23,415 bases of DNA from a virus, in the IMG/VR virus record IMGVR_UViG_3300035701_003366, positions 1-23,415 of that record. One strand, given 5' to 3'. The notes beneath the pieces were generated by a model that saw only the letters and a list, made by a program, of their open reading frames with translations, had not been told where the DNA came from and did not search any database. A program made the translations under genes and the position numbers. Shown piece after piece: positions 1 through 6,351 of this stretch (positions are counted from its first letter, which is position 1; each line of letters begins with the position of its first letter).

Positions 1-6
1 TGCTAA

Positions 7-291
7 TCACTGTAGGCCAGACATTGCTAGCGGGTATCTCATTAGGAGGCCAGGGATGATCATGGCCCACCACATCTTCTGTATCTTCCTCTGTATCCAC
101 TGCTGCTCTAGCACAGGTGGCCTGTCTGATGGGCCTGCTCTCACTACACGAGCAGGAGCAATTGGCTTCCATTGCAGTAGCATATCTAGTGCGTGTGGCA
201 TGTTGTCCGCTGCCACTTCATACGTCAGTTGGCTGCCATCAACCTCATTCACCACTATCTCGAACACAACCTTCTTCACTACTCTGTACAT
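7..291 (-). CDS. Hypothetical protein (94 aa)
   Basis: I do not recognise this family. The protein starts MYRVVKKVVFEIVV and has a basic, beta-prone first third, a central stretch with Pro and Arg, and a hydrophobic C-terminal segment (MWWAMIIPGLLM) that could be a buried helix or a single weak membrane segment. The ATG at 291 is preceded by AAGGA about 10 nt upstream, an acceptable ribosome site. It is the last gene of the minus-strand run in this window, 75 nt after the Zn-ribbon gene. No signal peptide or catalytic motif is visible. The reading frame is open and collinear with its neighbours, so I consider it real but functionally unknown. Confidence 0.6.
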   Translation of the reverse strand: MYRVVKKVVFEIVVNEVDGSQLTYEVAADNMPHALDMLLQWKPIAPARVVRAGPSDRPPVLEQQWIQRKIQKMWWAMIIPGLLMRYPLAMSGLQ

Positions 292-366
292 AGTAGCTTT
301 TCCTTACATGGCTGCCAACTTTTGGTAACTTCCTGCGGCTCAGGAGGCTCTGGGCGTGGCGTTGGC

Positions 367-651
367 TTAATCTGGGCTTGCCACCCGCTCCCTGGCCGTG
401 CGCTCCTTGCACTCCCAGCACTGTGCCACCCAGTACACATACACGTTATGGCACACCGGGCATACCCAACCCTGGGTGTAGCCTGGTTGCTGTATGGGCA
501 GTGATGACATATCGCACTTGCACACGTCATTCACGTCAGTGGTATCACTATGGTGCACTGGCTTGTTGCATCTACCACAGCGCCATTTGCCTCCGAGCCA
601 TCGGTAGGTCCAGTTGGTAGCAGGTACTGCTTGGCTGGTGTCTTGTGCCAT
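367..651 (-). CDS. Small Zn-ribbon protein (94 aa)
   Basis: Three Cys pairs suggest one or two treble-clef or zinc-ribbon folds: CGRC near residues 25-28, CKC near 44-46, CPVC near 64-67 and CWEC near 78-81, with two adjacent His (HH) after the first pair. Such proteins are common among small phage accessory genes and usually bind nucleic acid or protein, but the substrate cannot be told. An AGGAGG ribosome site lies 9 nt before the ATG at 651. The upstream leader carries the 12-mer GCTAGTTTAGTA, also found upstream of the SSB gene. A shorter overlapping reading frame (279-530, same strand) is a shadow. Confidence 0.75.
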   Translation of the reverse strand: MAQDTSQAVPATNWTYRWLGGKWRCGRCNKPVHHSDTTDVNDVCKCDMSSLPIQQPGYTQGWVCPVCHNVYVYWVAQCWECKERTARERVASPD

Positions 652-670
652 TGGTCATACCCTCCTGTTC

Positions 671-682
671 TACTAAACTAGC
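671..682 (-). promoter_or_regulatory. Shared leader 12-mer (copy 1)
   Basis: GCTAGTTTAGTA on the minus strand lies about 20-30 nt before the start of the Zn-ribbon gene at 651. An identical 12-mer lies at 19148-19159 upstream of the SSB gene. Both copies are intergenic and in the same orientation relative to the downstream gene. A TATAAT hexamer (726-731, minus) lies upstream but lacks a good -35. The role (mRNA leader element or phage-specific promoter) is inference. Confidence 0.25.
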
Positions 683-788
683 CTGGGCCTAATGGACTGT
701 TTGGTGCTTCCTACTATGCAACTGAATTATAGTGCTGTTGGAGGATAGGAGATTGTATGGGATGCATAAGTTTGCCTATACTCGACCT

Positions 789-1223
789 TCATACTGCTAC
801 TGCATATGGGTCAAATGCCGCATTTTGCTTAGCGACTTTGATGGCGTACAATGCAACGGCCTTGCTATATGAATACCCCACACCTGTATACCTAGTATCG
901 TCTTCTTGCATGTCTTGAATGCTCTCTGTTGCCTCATCAAGATCTCTACTACCCTGCAATATATCATCTATCGTATCATGAATGGCTAATTCAACTTTCT
1001 TGTCTTTGGGCAAGTTCCATGTGCCTGTAGTTGAATTGATCCTTTCATAGTTTGAATTGTATATACTACGCATGTCATCTGGTATATCTTGTATAATGCG
1101 CTTGGTTTCCGCCGCACTCATATCCTTGGTAGGATCATGGGATTGTTGAGCGTGTTGACCTGGTAGGTGTTTGAGGGGTTCCTGTATGCTATCTAACTTG
1201 GCAAGCGTCTCTTGTGCGCCCAT
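789..1223 (-). CDS. Hypothetical protein with KHLPG-H N-terminal tag
   Basis: This 144-aa protein has no enzyme motif I recognise. Residues 10-34 (LDSIQEPLKHLPGQHAQQSH followed by DPTKD) closely match residues 11-35 of the ADP-ribosyltransferase at 4559-5671, at the same distance from the start, while the rest of the two proteins is unrelated. Similar KHL-G-H-Q-H motifs are, to my knowledge, recurrent near the N-terminus of phage head-associated and toxin-like proteins. The remaining part is acidic and helical (IHDTIDDILQGSRDLDEATE). AGGAG precedes the ATG by 8 nt. Its location just after the replication-initiator gene gives no clear functional clue. I infer a virion-associated or injected protein, with low certainty. 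Confidence 0.7.
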   Translation of the reverse strand: MGAQETLAKLDSIQEPLKHLPGQHAQQSHDPTKDMSAAETKRIIQDIPDDMRSIYNSNYERINSTTGTWNLPKDKKVELAIHDTIDDILQGSRDLDEATESIQDMQEDDTRYTGVGYSYSKAVALYAIKVAKQNAAFDPYAVAV

Positions 1224-1418
1224 CGGTCTCTCTCCTGGATCTCAGTATCTGTCTCTTCAGTCTAAATGCTACGCACTTCTGGCGCAGCCTGCTCTTGGCT
1301 GCACTCGATTTATCGAAATAGCTAGAACATAGAACGTTCTCTATATGCTATATAGCTTTAGGGGAAAATTTGATGGCTTGCTAGTTGTCATTTAGTTCAA
1401 ATTCCTCCTATAAAATGC
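1224..1418. other. Intergenic region with clustered palindromes
   Basis: This 195-bp gap lies immediately downstream of the iteron-bearing initiator gene. It holds several perfect dyads: TCGATTTATCGA (1305-1316), AGAACGTTCT (1331-1340) and GCTATATAGC (1347-1356), in an AT-rich stretch. A 6-bp hairpin, GCAGCC/GGCTGC with a 7-nt loop (1284-1302), lacks a T-tract on either side, so I do not call it a terminator. A 16-codon ORF (1391 down to 1341) follows an AGGAGG, but at 12 nt spacing, and I do not call it a gene. Position next to iterons makes a DNA-unwinding element or regulator sites plausible, by inference only. Confidence 0.4.
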
Positions 1419-2039
1419 CTATATTTGACTAGGCTTTTGGGTGCGTCGAAGTAAACTTGCGTTCATTGTTCGAAGTAAACTTGCGTTGCTATTCGAAGTA
1501 AACTTGCGCCCACTAGAAGTAAACTTGCGTTCCTCACTAGATACAGAAGTAAACTTGCGTTCTTTGTCCGACGTAGTGTTGTGATTTTCTGCTTTTGCTT
1601 CCTTAGTTGCTACTATAAGATAGTGATGACGTGCATGCTTCCATGGCATATCGTCTAGGAAACGAAGATCTACTTTGATATTATTATGAGTGGCTCCATT
1701 ATTGTCTTCTCGATCCACCTCATACGACATTTCATGCCCACGACTACCACCACAACGCGTCAACAATGGTGTATCTACTAATACGCCTAATGCTGAATAT
1801 ACAACCTTGCGACTATATCTACTGAGACGCATCATATCTTTATAAGAGAAATGCGCCAGATAGCATCTCTTGTTTTGCCTAGTGTGGTGCCAGTTGCTTA
1901 GAGCGAGTGCCACCCCAAACACATAAGCCGCCGCTTCTCCATATTTGCCTAGGAGATCCTGTCTTATCATTATGTGATTGATGTCCGCAGTTCTTGACGC
2001 GCCCGCTCGCTTGAGGTATTTACAATTATGGTCAGTCAT
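1419..2039 (-). CDS. Putative winged-helix replication initiator (iteron-bearing)
   Basis: The protein is 206 aa from the ATG at 2039; a TTG at 2051 would add four residues, but GAG lies about 8 nt before the ATG, which I prefer. The central part, with YKDMMRLSRYSRKVVYSALG followed by TPLLTRCGG and MSYEVD, has the look of a winged-helix DNA-binding domain of phage and plasmid initiators (recognition helix, then wing). The C-terminus consists of short repeats: KFTS three times, then NASLLR twice. These come from one 14-bp DNA repeat read in two frames, so the DNA is what is conserved. This mirrors lambda O, whose gene contains the origin iterons. The start overlaps the upstream gene by 8 nt. 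Origin binding is inference; a transcriptional regulator is the alternative. Confidence 0.65.
   Translation of the reverse strand: MTDHNCKYLKRAGASRTADINHIMIRQDLLGKYGEAAAYVFGVALALSNWHHTRQNKRCYLAHFSYKDMMRLSRYSRKVVYSALGVLVDTPLLTRCGGSRGHEMSYEVDREDNNGATHNNIKVDLRFLDDMPWKHARHHYLIVATKEAKAENHNTTSDKERKFTSVSSEERKFTSSGRKFTSNSNASLLRTMNASLLRRTQKPSQI
1448..1559. repeat. Five iterons, GAAGTAAACTTGCG
   Basis: Five exact copies of the 14-mer GAAGTAAACTTGCG lie at 1448-1461, 1472-1485, 1495-1508, 1516-1529 and 1546-1559, with start-to-start steps of 24, 23, 21 and 30 bp. Four of the five are followed by TT and three are preceded by TC. The 23-bp step shifts the coding frame of the surrounding gene, so three copies encode R-K-F-T-S and two encode N-A-S-L-L-R. 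Spacing near two helical turns is typical of initiator-binding iterons. I propose this as the replication origin or an autoregulatory site. The short spacers and non-identical spacing argue against CRISPR. Confidence 0.75.
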
Positions 2040-2265
2040 CGTCCATCTCAATCGTTATACCCTTAGACATAGCCTGCTGTATAAGACGTACGACCTGTTT
2101 ATACGTACCTGCCTTCTTAAGTGCTACCATTACTAACGTGCCATGAACTATGGCAGCAGCATGTAATTCTTCTGAAGACATGCCTTTCTTTTCCAGTCGC
2201 TCCATCAAGTCAGAACTAACTGGTATCCAATTACTGTCGTGCGTATCCTCTAATTTCACTCTCAT
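2032..2265 (-). CDS. Small hypothetical protein (77 aa)
   Basis: This helical, soluble-looking protein has the segments WIPVSSDLMERLEKKG and YKQVVRLIQQAMSKGI and an acidic tail MDDD. No family is recognised. Its ATG at 2265 overlaps the stop of the preceding reading frame (ATGA), and its own stop overlaps the start of the initiator-like gene by 8 nt. This indicates translational coupling in a short operon of four genes (2699 to 1419). The size, charge and position next to an initiator gene would fit a loader or copy-control accessory, but nothing in the sequence proves it. Confidence 0.7.
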   Translation of the reverse strand: MRVKLEDTHDSNWIPVSSDLMERLEKKGMSSEELHAAAIVHGTLVMVALKKAGTYKQVVRLIQQAMSKGITIEMDDD

Positions 2266-2537
2266 ACTACGCTACCACGACCTCTATTACGCTTGGCTTG
2301 TTTCCGTGCAGCTTCCTTTTGCTCCCATATAGCAGCCTCAGCCTTGCACTCCCTTATTTTATTTTCTAGCCCATTCTGCGCTTCTATCAACTTTTCTTGT
2401 CGTTTCTTCAGACTCTCTAACTCTTTTACGTTCTTCTTATACCACCATTGGCATCTTTTAATGCCAGCCTTGCAACAGTTGGCTTGCTTGCGTTCTTTAC
2501 TTAGTCTAGTCTCCGCTGCGCGCTCCTTTTCTGTAAA
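2262..2537 (-). CDS. Coiled-coil ORF lacking a start codon
   Basis: An open frame of 91 codons runs from just after the TGA at 2540-2538 to a TGA at 2264-2262 that overlaps the next ATG (ATGA). It encodes a Lys/Glu-rich helical protein beginning FTEKERAAETRLSKERK, with a Cys/Trp patch (CCKAGIKRCQWWYKK) and a long heptad-like stretch to KRNRGRGSVV. Coupling to the next gene and coding-like composition say it is translated, yet the frame has no ATG or GTG and its only TTG is at codon 50. It is in the same frame as the preceding 53-aa gene, separated by a single TGA. Options are stop readthrough, a nonsense mutation splitting one ~146-aa gene, a non-canonical ATT/CTG start, or a sequence error. 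An AAGGAG at 2528-2523 has no usable start after it. Confidence 0.5.
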   Translation of the reverse strand, partial: FTEKERAAETRLSKERKQANCCKAGIKRCQWWYKKNVKELESLKKRQEKLIEAQNGLENKIRECKAEAAIWEQKEAARKQAKRNRGRGSVV

Positions 2538-2699
2538 TCACAACCATTCAATATGAGAATCTTCATAGTCACGTAATAGTTCTTCTGACGCATCGCTTTG
2601 CTGTTCTAATACCTCAGTCAAAAGTCTATTAAGGTTCCTACTTAAACGCCCTCTTTCTTTGAGAGCTTCGCTTATCTTGCGCCGTGTTGTCTCATTCAT
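2538..2699 (-). CDS. Small basic protein with NUMOD3-like segment
   Basis: Starting at the ATG at 2699 the product is 53 aa; a GTG at 2720 would give 60 aa. The ATG is favoured by AGG at 8 nt. The segment TTRRKISEALKERGRLS resembles the NUMOD3 motif found next to HNH nucleases (compare HRRKISEARKNLSEE in the HNH protein at 20685-21230), followed by an acidic helix. It may be a detached DNA-binding piece or the first part of a longer protein, because the frame continues open for 91 codons after its TGA. The leader AGGCTTGATTATG is identical to that of the Cys-rich gene at 12985-13368. Confidence 0.55.
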   Translation of the reverse strand: MNETTRRKISEALKERGRLSRNLNRLLTEVLEQQSDASEELLRDYEDSHIEWL

Positions 2700-2796
2700 A
2701 ATCAAGCCTACAATGCACACTTCTTATAGGACCTATCAATTCCTATGAGATTTGGTCCGCCAACAGCCCTAGCTAATGCAAAGGTAATAGTTTACG

Positions 2797-2825
2797 CATA
2801 TAAGGTGTAACTCACCTATAATCAA
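2797..2825 (-). promoter_or_regulatory. Candidate promoter with operator-like dyad
   Basis: On the minus strand, TTGATT (2825-2820) and TATATG (2802-2797) are separated by exactly 17 bp, a sigma70-like arrangement with 4 of 6 matches in each box. The spacer contains a perfect 5-bp dyad, AGGTG-N5-CACCT (2803-2817), placed where a repressor would block polymerase. It lies about 100 bp upstream of the four-gene set ending in the initiator-like gene, in a 150-bp gap after the terminase gene. Promoter activity is inference. Confidence 0.4.
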
Positions 2826-2874
2826 AGATTTCATACGCGCAGCGTTGATACTATAGGGCAAGTCTAGCTCCATC

Positions 2875-4365
2875 TTACATTCCACTCAAAGCCCAGCCAC
2901 CACTAGTGTCCTTGCGCGTATATGCCTTGTATGCTGCCATGGACTGCGCCACTACGGCGTCAACTTTCCTATGTTCCTCGTCCTCTGCTACTATAGGCTT
3001 GATGATACGGTATTCCTCGTCATCCCGACCTACCTTGATGGCAGATGCTGCCAGGACGTGCTGGCGCAACTGTGGATGGGCCCAATTGACGATGGCACCA
3101 GTCTTGTACATCTTATACAGGAAGGTGTCTGCCTTGACACGCTCCGCTCCCTGGCTGAATTCCTCGCACTTTACTCCTTTGAGTCGCAAGTCCTGTGCCA
3201 TCTTTACTAATTGGTATGGGTCATAGTACAAGGGTGGCTGCAACAAGCCAGCCTTGTGCAACTCAAGAATGACACGCATGACATCATTCTGGTCTACTTC
3301 TTGACCGCGTGGCTCCCATATCCTTACATCTGTGGTATGGACTACCTCTCCCTCTTTGACGCATCCTACTAAGGCAGTGCAGTCACCGTTCTTGCTGCCA
3401 TCGATGGCATAGGTTGCTTTGACTGGCAATGGCCCTTCCCTACGGCAACTGTTGTTCCACATGTCCAGTGTGATAAAGGACTCGTCGCTATCTACCCATT
3501 GGTTCTTGTGGAGGCGTAGGAAGGCATTGGTGCGCAACTGGACTTCCTGGCTCTGATAATACTCCATTGTCTGCCAGGGCATGCGAGCAGTGTGATCCCA
3601 GAAGACAAGCAGGCGATCATCCTCCAACCCATACACAGGCAAGTCGTGCCATAGCTTAACCACGCCAGGATTTAGCGTCTTCTCCGTATCATCGGCAAAG
3701 ATTCGCTTGTACATGTTATATAGCAGCAAGCTCTCAGAACGGAAGCCTGCGTAGGTCTCTACCCAGCGCATGCGGAAGCGCCGGGTGGGAGGTGGCGTCA
3801 TCTCTTCCCATAGACGTTGTAGACGTTCACCAGAGTAAGCCCACAACTCAGACCACAAGCTGATGCCCTGATTACCACCTGCTGCTCCTCTATAGTTAGT
3901 GGTAATGGCCTTGGCAACACTACCATTAGAACCATATGCCATCGTGCCAGTGGGACTTGTGGGAACAGTCCAGCCTAACGACTCAAGCGTAGGAACCATG
4001 GCAGCGAATACACGTCCAGTGCCTTGCTCCAGGTTGTTGGCAACACAGGATATCTCATTAGGACTTTCCACCTCAACCGCCACCCAGGCTCCTACTGCAC
4101 CTGCTATAGCTGTCTTGCCACTCTTCTTTGGCTGTGACCATACTACCATGTTGTATCGGCTGTAACCATTGTGATCCATCTGTAGCGCGTGGCGGAGGAT
4201 CCTGCGTTGATAGTCCTCTAACTTGATGAGACGTTTGGAGATTGGGTCTATGTAGTTGTCGCTTATCCATTGGACGGCAGGCACAGGAAGGATATACTCT
4301 GCCTTGGTCTGTGCCAGGGCATAATTGAACAAGTCGGATATGGTTGTATACTCTGCTACTGCCAT
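2875..4365 (-). CDS. terL: Terminase large subunit
   Basis: This is the ATPase-nuclease motor that packages phage DNA into the prohead. The N-terminal ATPase shows an adenine-binding-like LEDYQRRILR (residues 49-58), a Walker A variant SQPKKSGKT (77-85) and a Walker B-like ISLWSELWAY with the catalytic Glu (168-177). The C-terminal RNase H-like nuclease shows YAIDGSKNGDCTAL with Asp322, YYDPYQL with Asp382, and KVDAVVAQSMAAY with Asp469, all expected acidic positions. At 496 aa it has normal family length. The ATG at 4365 begins 6 nt after the stop of the 62-aa gene, with only a weak ribosome site, which suggests coupled translation. It lies downstream of the TerS-like and ADP-ribosyltransferase genes. 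Confidence 0.95.
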   Translation of the reverse strand: MAVAEYTTISDLFNYALAQTKAEYILPVPAVQWISDNYIDPISKRLIKLEDYQRRILRHALQMDHNGYSRYNMVVWSQPKKSGKTAIAGAVGAWVAVEVESPNEISCVANNLEQGTGRVFAAMVPTLESLGWTVPTSPTGTMAYGSNGSVAKAITTNYRGAAGGNQGISLWSELWAYSGERLQRLWEEMTPPPTRRFRMRWVETYAGFRSESLLLYNMYKRIFADDTEKTLNPGVVKLWHDLPVYGLEDDRLLVFWDHTARMPWQTMEYYQSQEVQLRTNAFLRLHKNQWVDSDESFITLDMWNNSCRREGPLPVKATYAIDGSKNGDCTALVGCVKEGEVVHTTDVRIWEPRGQEVDQNDVMRVILELHKAGLLQPPLYYDPYQLVKMAQDLRLKGVKCEEFSQGAERVKADTFLYKMYKTGAIVNWAHPQLRQHVLAASAIKVGRDDEEYRIIKPIVAEDEEHRKVDAVVAQSMAAYKAYTRKDTSGGWALSGM

Positions 4366-4370
4366 TGTAA

Positions 4371-4559
4371 CTATCTCTTGGGGAACTGTTTGAGCGCCTT
4401 TGTTAATGCACCTATGTTCTCAGATGCTTGGGCCGCTTTATTCGCTAGCAATCCTTGCACTTTTTCCCATTCACGCTTCAACTGCTTTACCAATGCTGGA
4501 TCTTCTATAGATACACCAATAGGTGGGACGTCAACACCCAATTTATCAAACAGGTCCAT
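4371..4559 (-). CDS. Small hypothetical protein between ART and terL
   Basis: The product is 62 aa from the ATG at 4559. The upstream GTG at 4562 is less likely, because AGGAGG sits 7 nt before the ATG, the ideal spacing. The TGA of the ADP-ribosyltransferase gene overlaps this start (TGATG). The protein is helical and charged (LVKQLKREWEKVQGLLANKA) with a Gly-Val-Pro-rich first 20 residues. No family is recognised. The position between an ADP-ribosyltransferase and the terminase large subunit would suit a packaging cofactor or an immunity or chaperone partner of the toxin, but neither is supported by a motif. Confidence 0.7.
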   Translation of the reverse strand: MDLFDKLGVDVPPIGVSIEDPALVKQLKREWEKVQGLLANKAAQASENIGALTKALKQFPKR

Positions 4560-5671
4560 CACTTTGCCTCCTTGACAGGAAACTTTTCCAACTCTGGTAT
4601 TCCTAGATATTCTAGCACTATGTGACCATGAGCATCTGTAGCCTCAACTGGCGCGATCGCACTTTTGACCTTGAACCTTCCCATAGCCAAAACCTCACCC
4701 TGTGGGAAGGTTGATATTGCATTTATGTCTAGTGCTCGTGCTCCAGGGGCAATCTCTATAATCCAACCTGCTTGGACTGATGGTACTCGTGGGCTCATTG
4801 AACCTTTGATAGTGCCATCCGCGAATTGATTACCCATCTCAGCACTGGATGTAAAACTGGTTGGGCCCATTATGTGCTCAGAACCAGGCGCAAACTCCTT
4901 CAATATCTTTGCAGTGTCCTCATGAGGTTCAATTATTCCTCGATAAATGGGTGCATCCTGAGGAATGGAGGCCTCCATAACTTCCTTCAATGTTTCCATG
5001 CGTCCTGCTACCTCAGCAGTAGTCATCTTAGTCTTCTTGATTTTCTGCCCGTCCGGTCCGAATACATTGTTGCCAGTACCCCAATACCCCTCAGATGCCT
5101 TGGCCGCCTTCTTATAGTATTTGTCTGGTACTGGGAATTCATCCCTCACGCGCCTAGCTATAGCTACTGCCTTCTCTTGCGTGCTATTTTCTGGGTCTCG
5201 GCTCAACAGACCCGCTATTTCAAATTCAGTATAGTGTCTGCCAGTTTCAGCAATAAGAGCCTTTTGCATCGCTACATACCGTGCATTTACAAATTCACTG
5301 TCCCTGTTTGCCAATCCTCTCGCGACATTTTGAATGTAAGTTCCTTCCATCAATTGCGTCCCAATACCGCGTATGCCTTGGTAATAACCCTGGGTGTAGT
5401 GAGCCATCATCTGATAAAATGCCCTAGCTTCCGGATCGTTCTCATACAAATCCATCAAACCAGATTCCTTCATGGCCGCCCGTTTTGTTTCATTGTCTGC
5501 GCCCGGAGCAACTACTGGTATGTGTGCAGCGAAACGCGCTCCTGTAGTGCCTCCTTCTACTTGCCTACCCTTGGTAGGATCATGCGTAAATTGGTCATGC
5601 ATGCCAGGAAGGTGCTTAATGGATTCTTGTATAGCATCTAGTTGTATAAGCAACTCTTGCGTGTATTTCAT
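4559..5671 (-). CDS. Phage ADP-ribosyltransferase with R-S-QxE signature
   Basis: The C-terminal ~150 residues carry the conserved marks of the R-S-E class of mono-ADP-ribosyltransferases: PIYRG with Arg244, a Ser-rich strand GPTSFTSSAE (269-278), and FPQGEVLAMGRFKV with Gln324-Gly-Glu326. The usual E-x-E is Q-x-E here, as in C3-type toxins that modify residues other than Arg. Residues 11-35 hold the tag LDAIQESIKHLPGMHDQFTH followed by DPTKG, shared with the protein at 789-1223. The middle is helical. Phage enzymes of this class, such as T4 Alt, are packaged in the head and injected to modify host proteins. The location among packaging genes fits that. It overlaps the TerS-like gene by ATGA. 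The target is unknown. Confidence 0.82.
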   Translation of the reverse strand: MKYTQELLIQLDAIQESIKHLPGMHDQFTHDPTKGRQVEGGTTGARFAAHIPVVAPGADNETKRAAMKESGLMDLYENDPEARAFYQMMAHYTQGYYQGIRGIGTQLMEGTYIQNVARGLANRDSEFVNARYVAMQKALIAETGRHYTEFEIAGLLSRDPENSTQEKAVAIARRVRDEFPVPDKYYKKAAKASEGYWGTGNNVFGPDGQKIKKTKMTTAEVAGRMETLKEVMEASIPQDAPIYRGIIEPHEDTAKILKEFAPGSEHIMGPTSFTSSAEMGNQFADGTIKGSMSPRVPSVQAGWIIEIAPGARALDINAISTFPQGEVLAMGRFKVKSAIAPVEATDAHGHIVLEYLGIPELEKFPVKEAK

Positions 5672-6291
5672 TGGTTTATTACCTGTCCTGTCAATAGTGC
5701 TGGTGCTTCTACCTCATTGCGCCACCTTACTATGAAGTCAGCCATCAGCATCTCTGGGATGAAGTCACGCGCCACCTCTATTGCCTTGCTTATCATGAAC
5801 CTAGCTGTGGCTGCTGTCAGAACTTGCTGACTTTGTATCTTCTCTATCTTGGCAACAGATTCCACTACGTCGCGTATCAGGCCAAGGATGTACTTAGAAT
5901 CTACTGCTGTTGGGTCATCATTGAATGCCCGCATTGCTTGCGCCAGCAGTGTCCTCTGAAGTGATAACTCTGGCGTGATATCTAACAACCTTGGGTCTGT
6001 TACGAAGTTCTCGTAATGGGCGCGCAACTCACCTTCTACTACAGCCTCATAGCGCCCCATTGTCGCTATATCTTCTGCACTGGCCTTGGTATGGAACTTG
6101 CAGCGCCCTTCTCCAAGGTGGCTTGTACCCATGCCCGCTTGCTGCGCACAGAACTCATAGCCAGAGAACCACTTCTCGCATATAGGCTGTAAGCAATATG
6201 GCTTGCCGTCCAAGTAATATGTACCCTGGTCTGTTCCATTAGCACGGAACAGCAGGGTCTTCGAACTCAATTGCTTCCAAAACAATCCCAT
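5668..6291 (-). CDS. TerS-like protein with Cys/His metal motif
   Basis: The protein has 207 aa. Residues ~33-67 carry a Cys/His cluster: YCLQPICEKW, then FCAQQAGMGTSHLGEGRCKFH. The C-x-A-G-x-G-T-x-H-x-G-x-G-x-C-x2-H pattern is one I associate with phage small-terminase-like and related DNA-binding proteins, where it usually ends in HGG. The rest is long helices (LSLQRTLLAQAMRAF and VVESVAKIEKIQSQQVLTAA), as expected for an oligomeric small terminase. It precedes the ADP-ribosyltransferase and terL, as terS often does. The TerS role is inferred from pattern and context; a different Zn-binding structural or regulatory protein remains possible. Confidence 0.6.
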   Translation of the reverse strand: MGLFWKQLSSKTLLFRANGTDQGTYYLDGKPYCLQPICEKWFSGYEFCAQQAGMGTSHLGEGRCKFHTKASAEDIATMGRYEAVVEGELRAHYENFVTDPRLLDITPELSLQRTLLAQAMRAFNDDPTAVDSKYILGLIRDVVESVAKIEKIQSQQVLTAATARFMISKAIEVARDFIPEMLMADFIVRWRNEVEAPALLTGQVINQ

Positions 6292-6351
6292 ACAGCACGC
6301 ACCCCAATAACAGTGGCTTAGAATAACTACGTTGTCACATACTACAAGCCC

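Noticed and set aside
279-530. Minus-strand 83-codon ORF
   Set aside because: It overlaps the Zn-ribbon gene in another frame, has no good ribosome site and would overlap the next gene start.
1284-1302. Rho-independent terminator
   Set aside because: The 6-bp GCAGCC/GGCTGC hairpin has no T-tract on either side.
1448-1559. CRISPR array
   Set aside because: Repeats are 14 bp with 7-16 bp spacers and lie inside a coding gene; no cas genes.
2538-2540. Selenocysteine or genome-wide TGA recoding
   Set aside because: No SECIS-like hairpin was seen just after the TGA, and several other genes in the window end cleanly with TGA followed by overlapping starts.
2293-2556. Plus-strand 87-codon ORF
   Set aside because: It is the complement of the coiled-coil reading frame on the minus strand, which is better supported by the ATGA overlap.
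4826-5641. Plus-strand ORF of 271 codons
   Set aside because: It lies wholly antisense to the ADP-ribosyltransferase gene, whose motifs are convincing; it has no ribosome site or domain.
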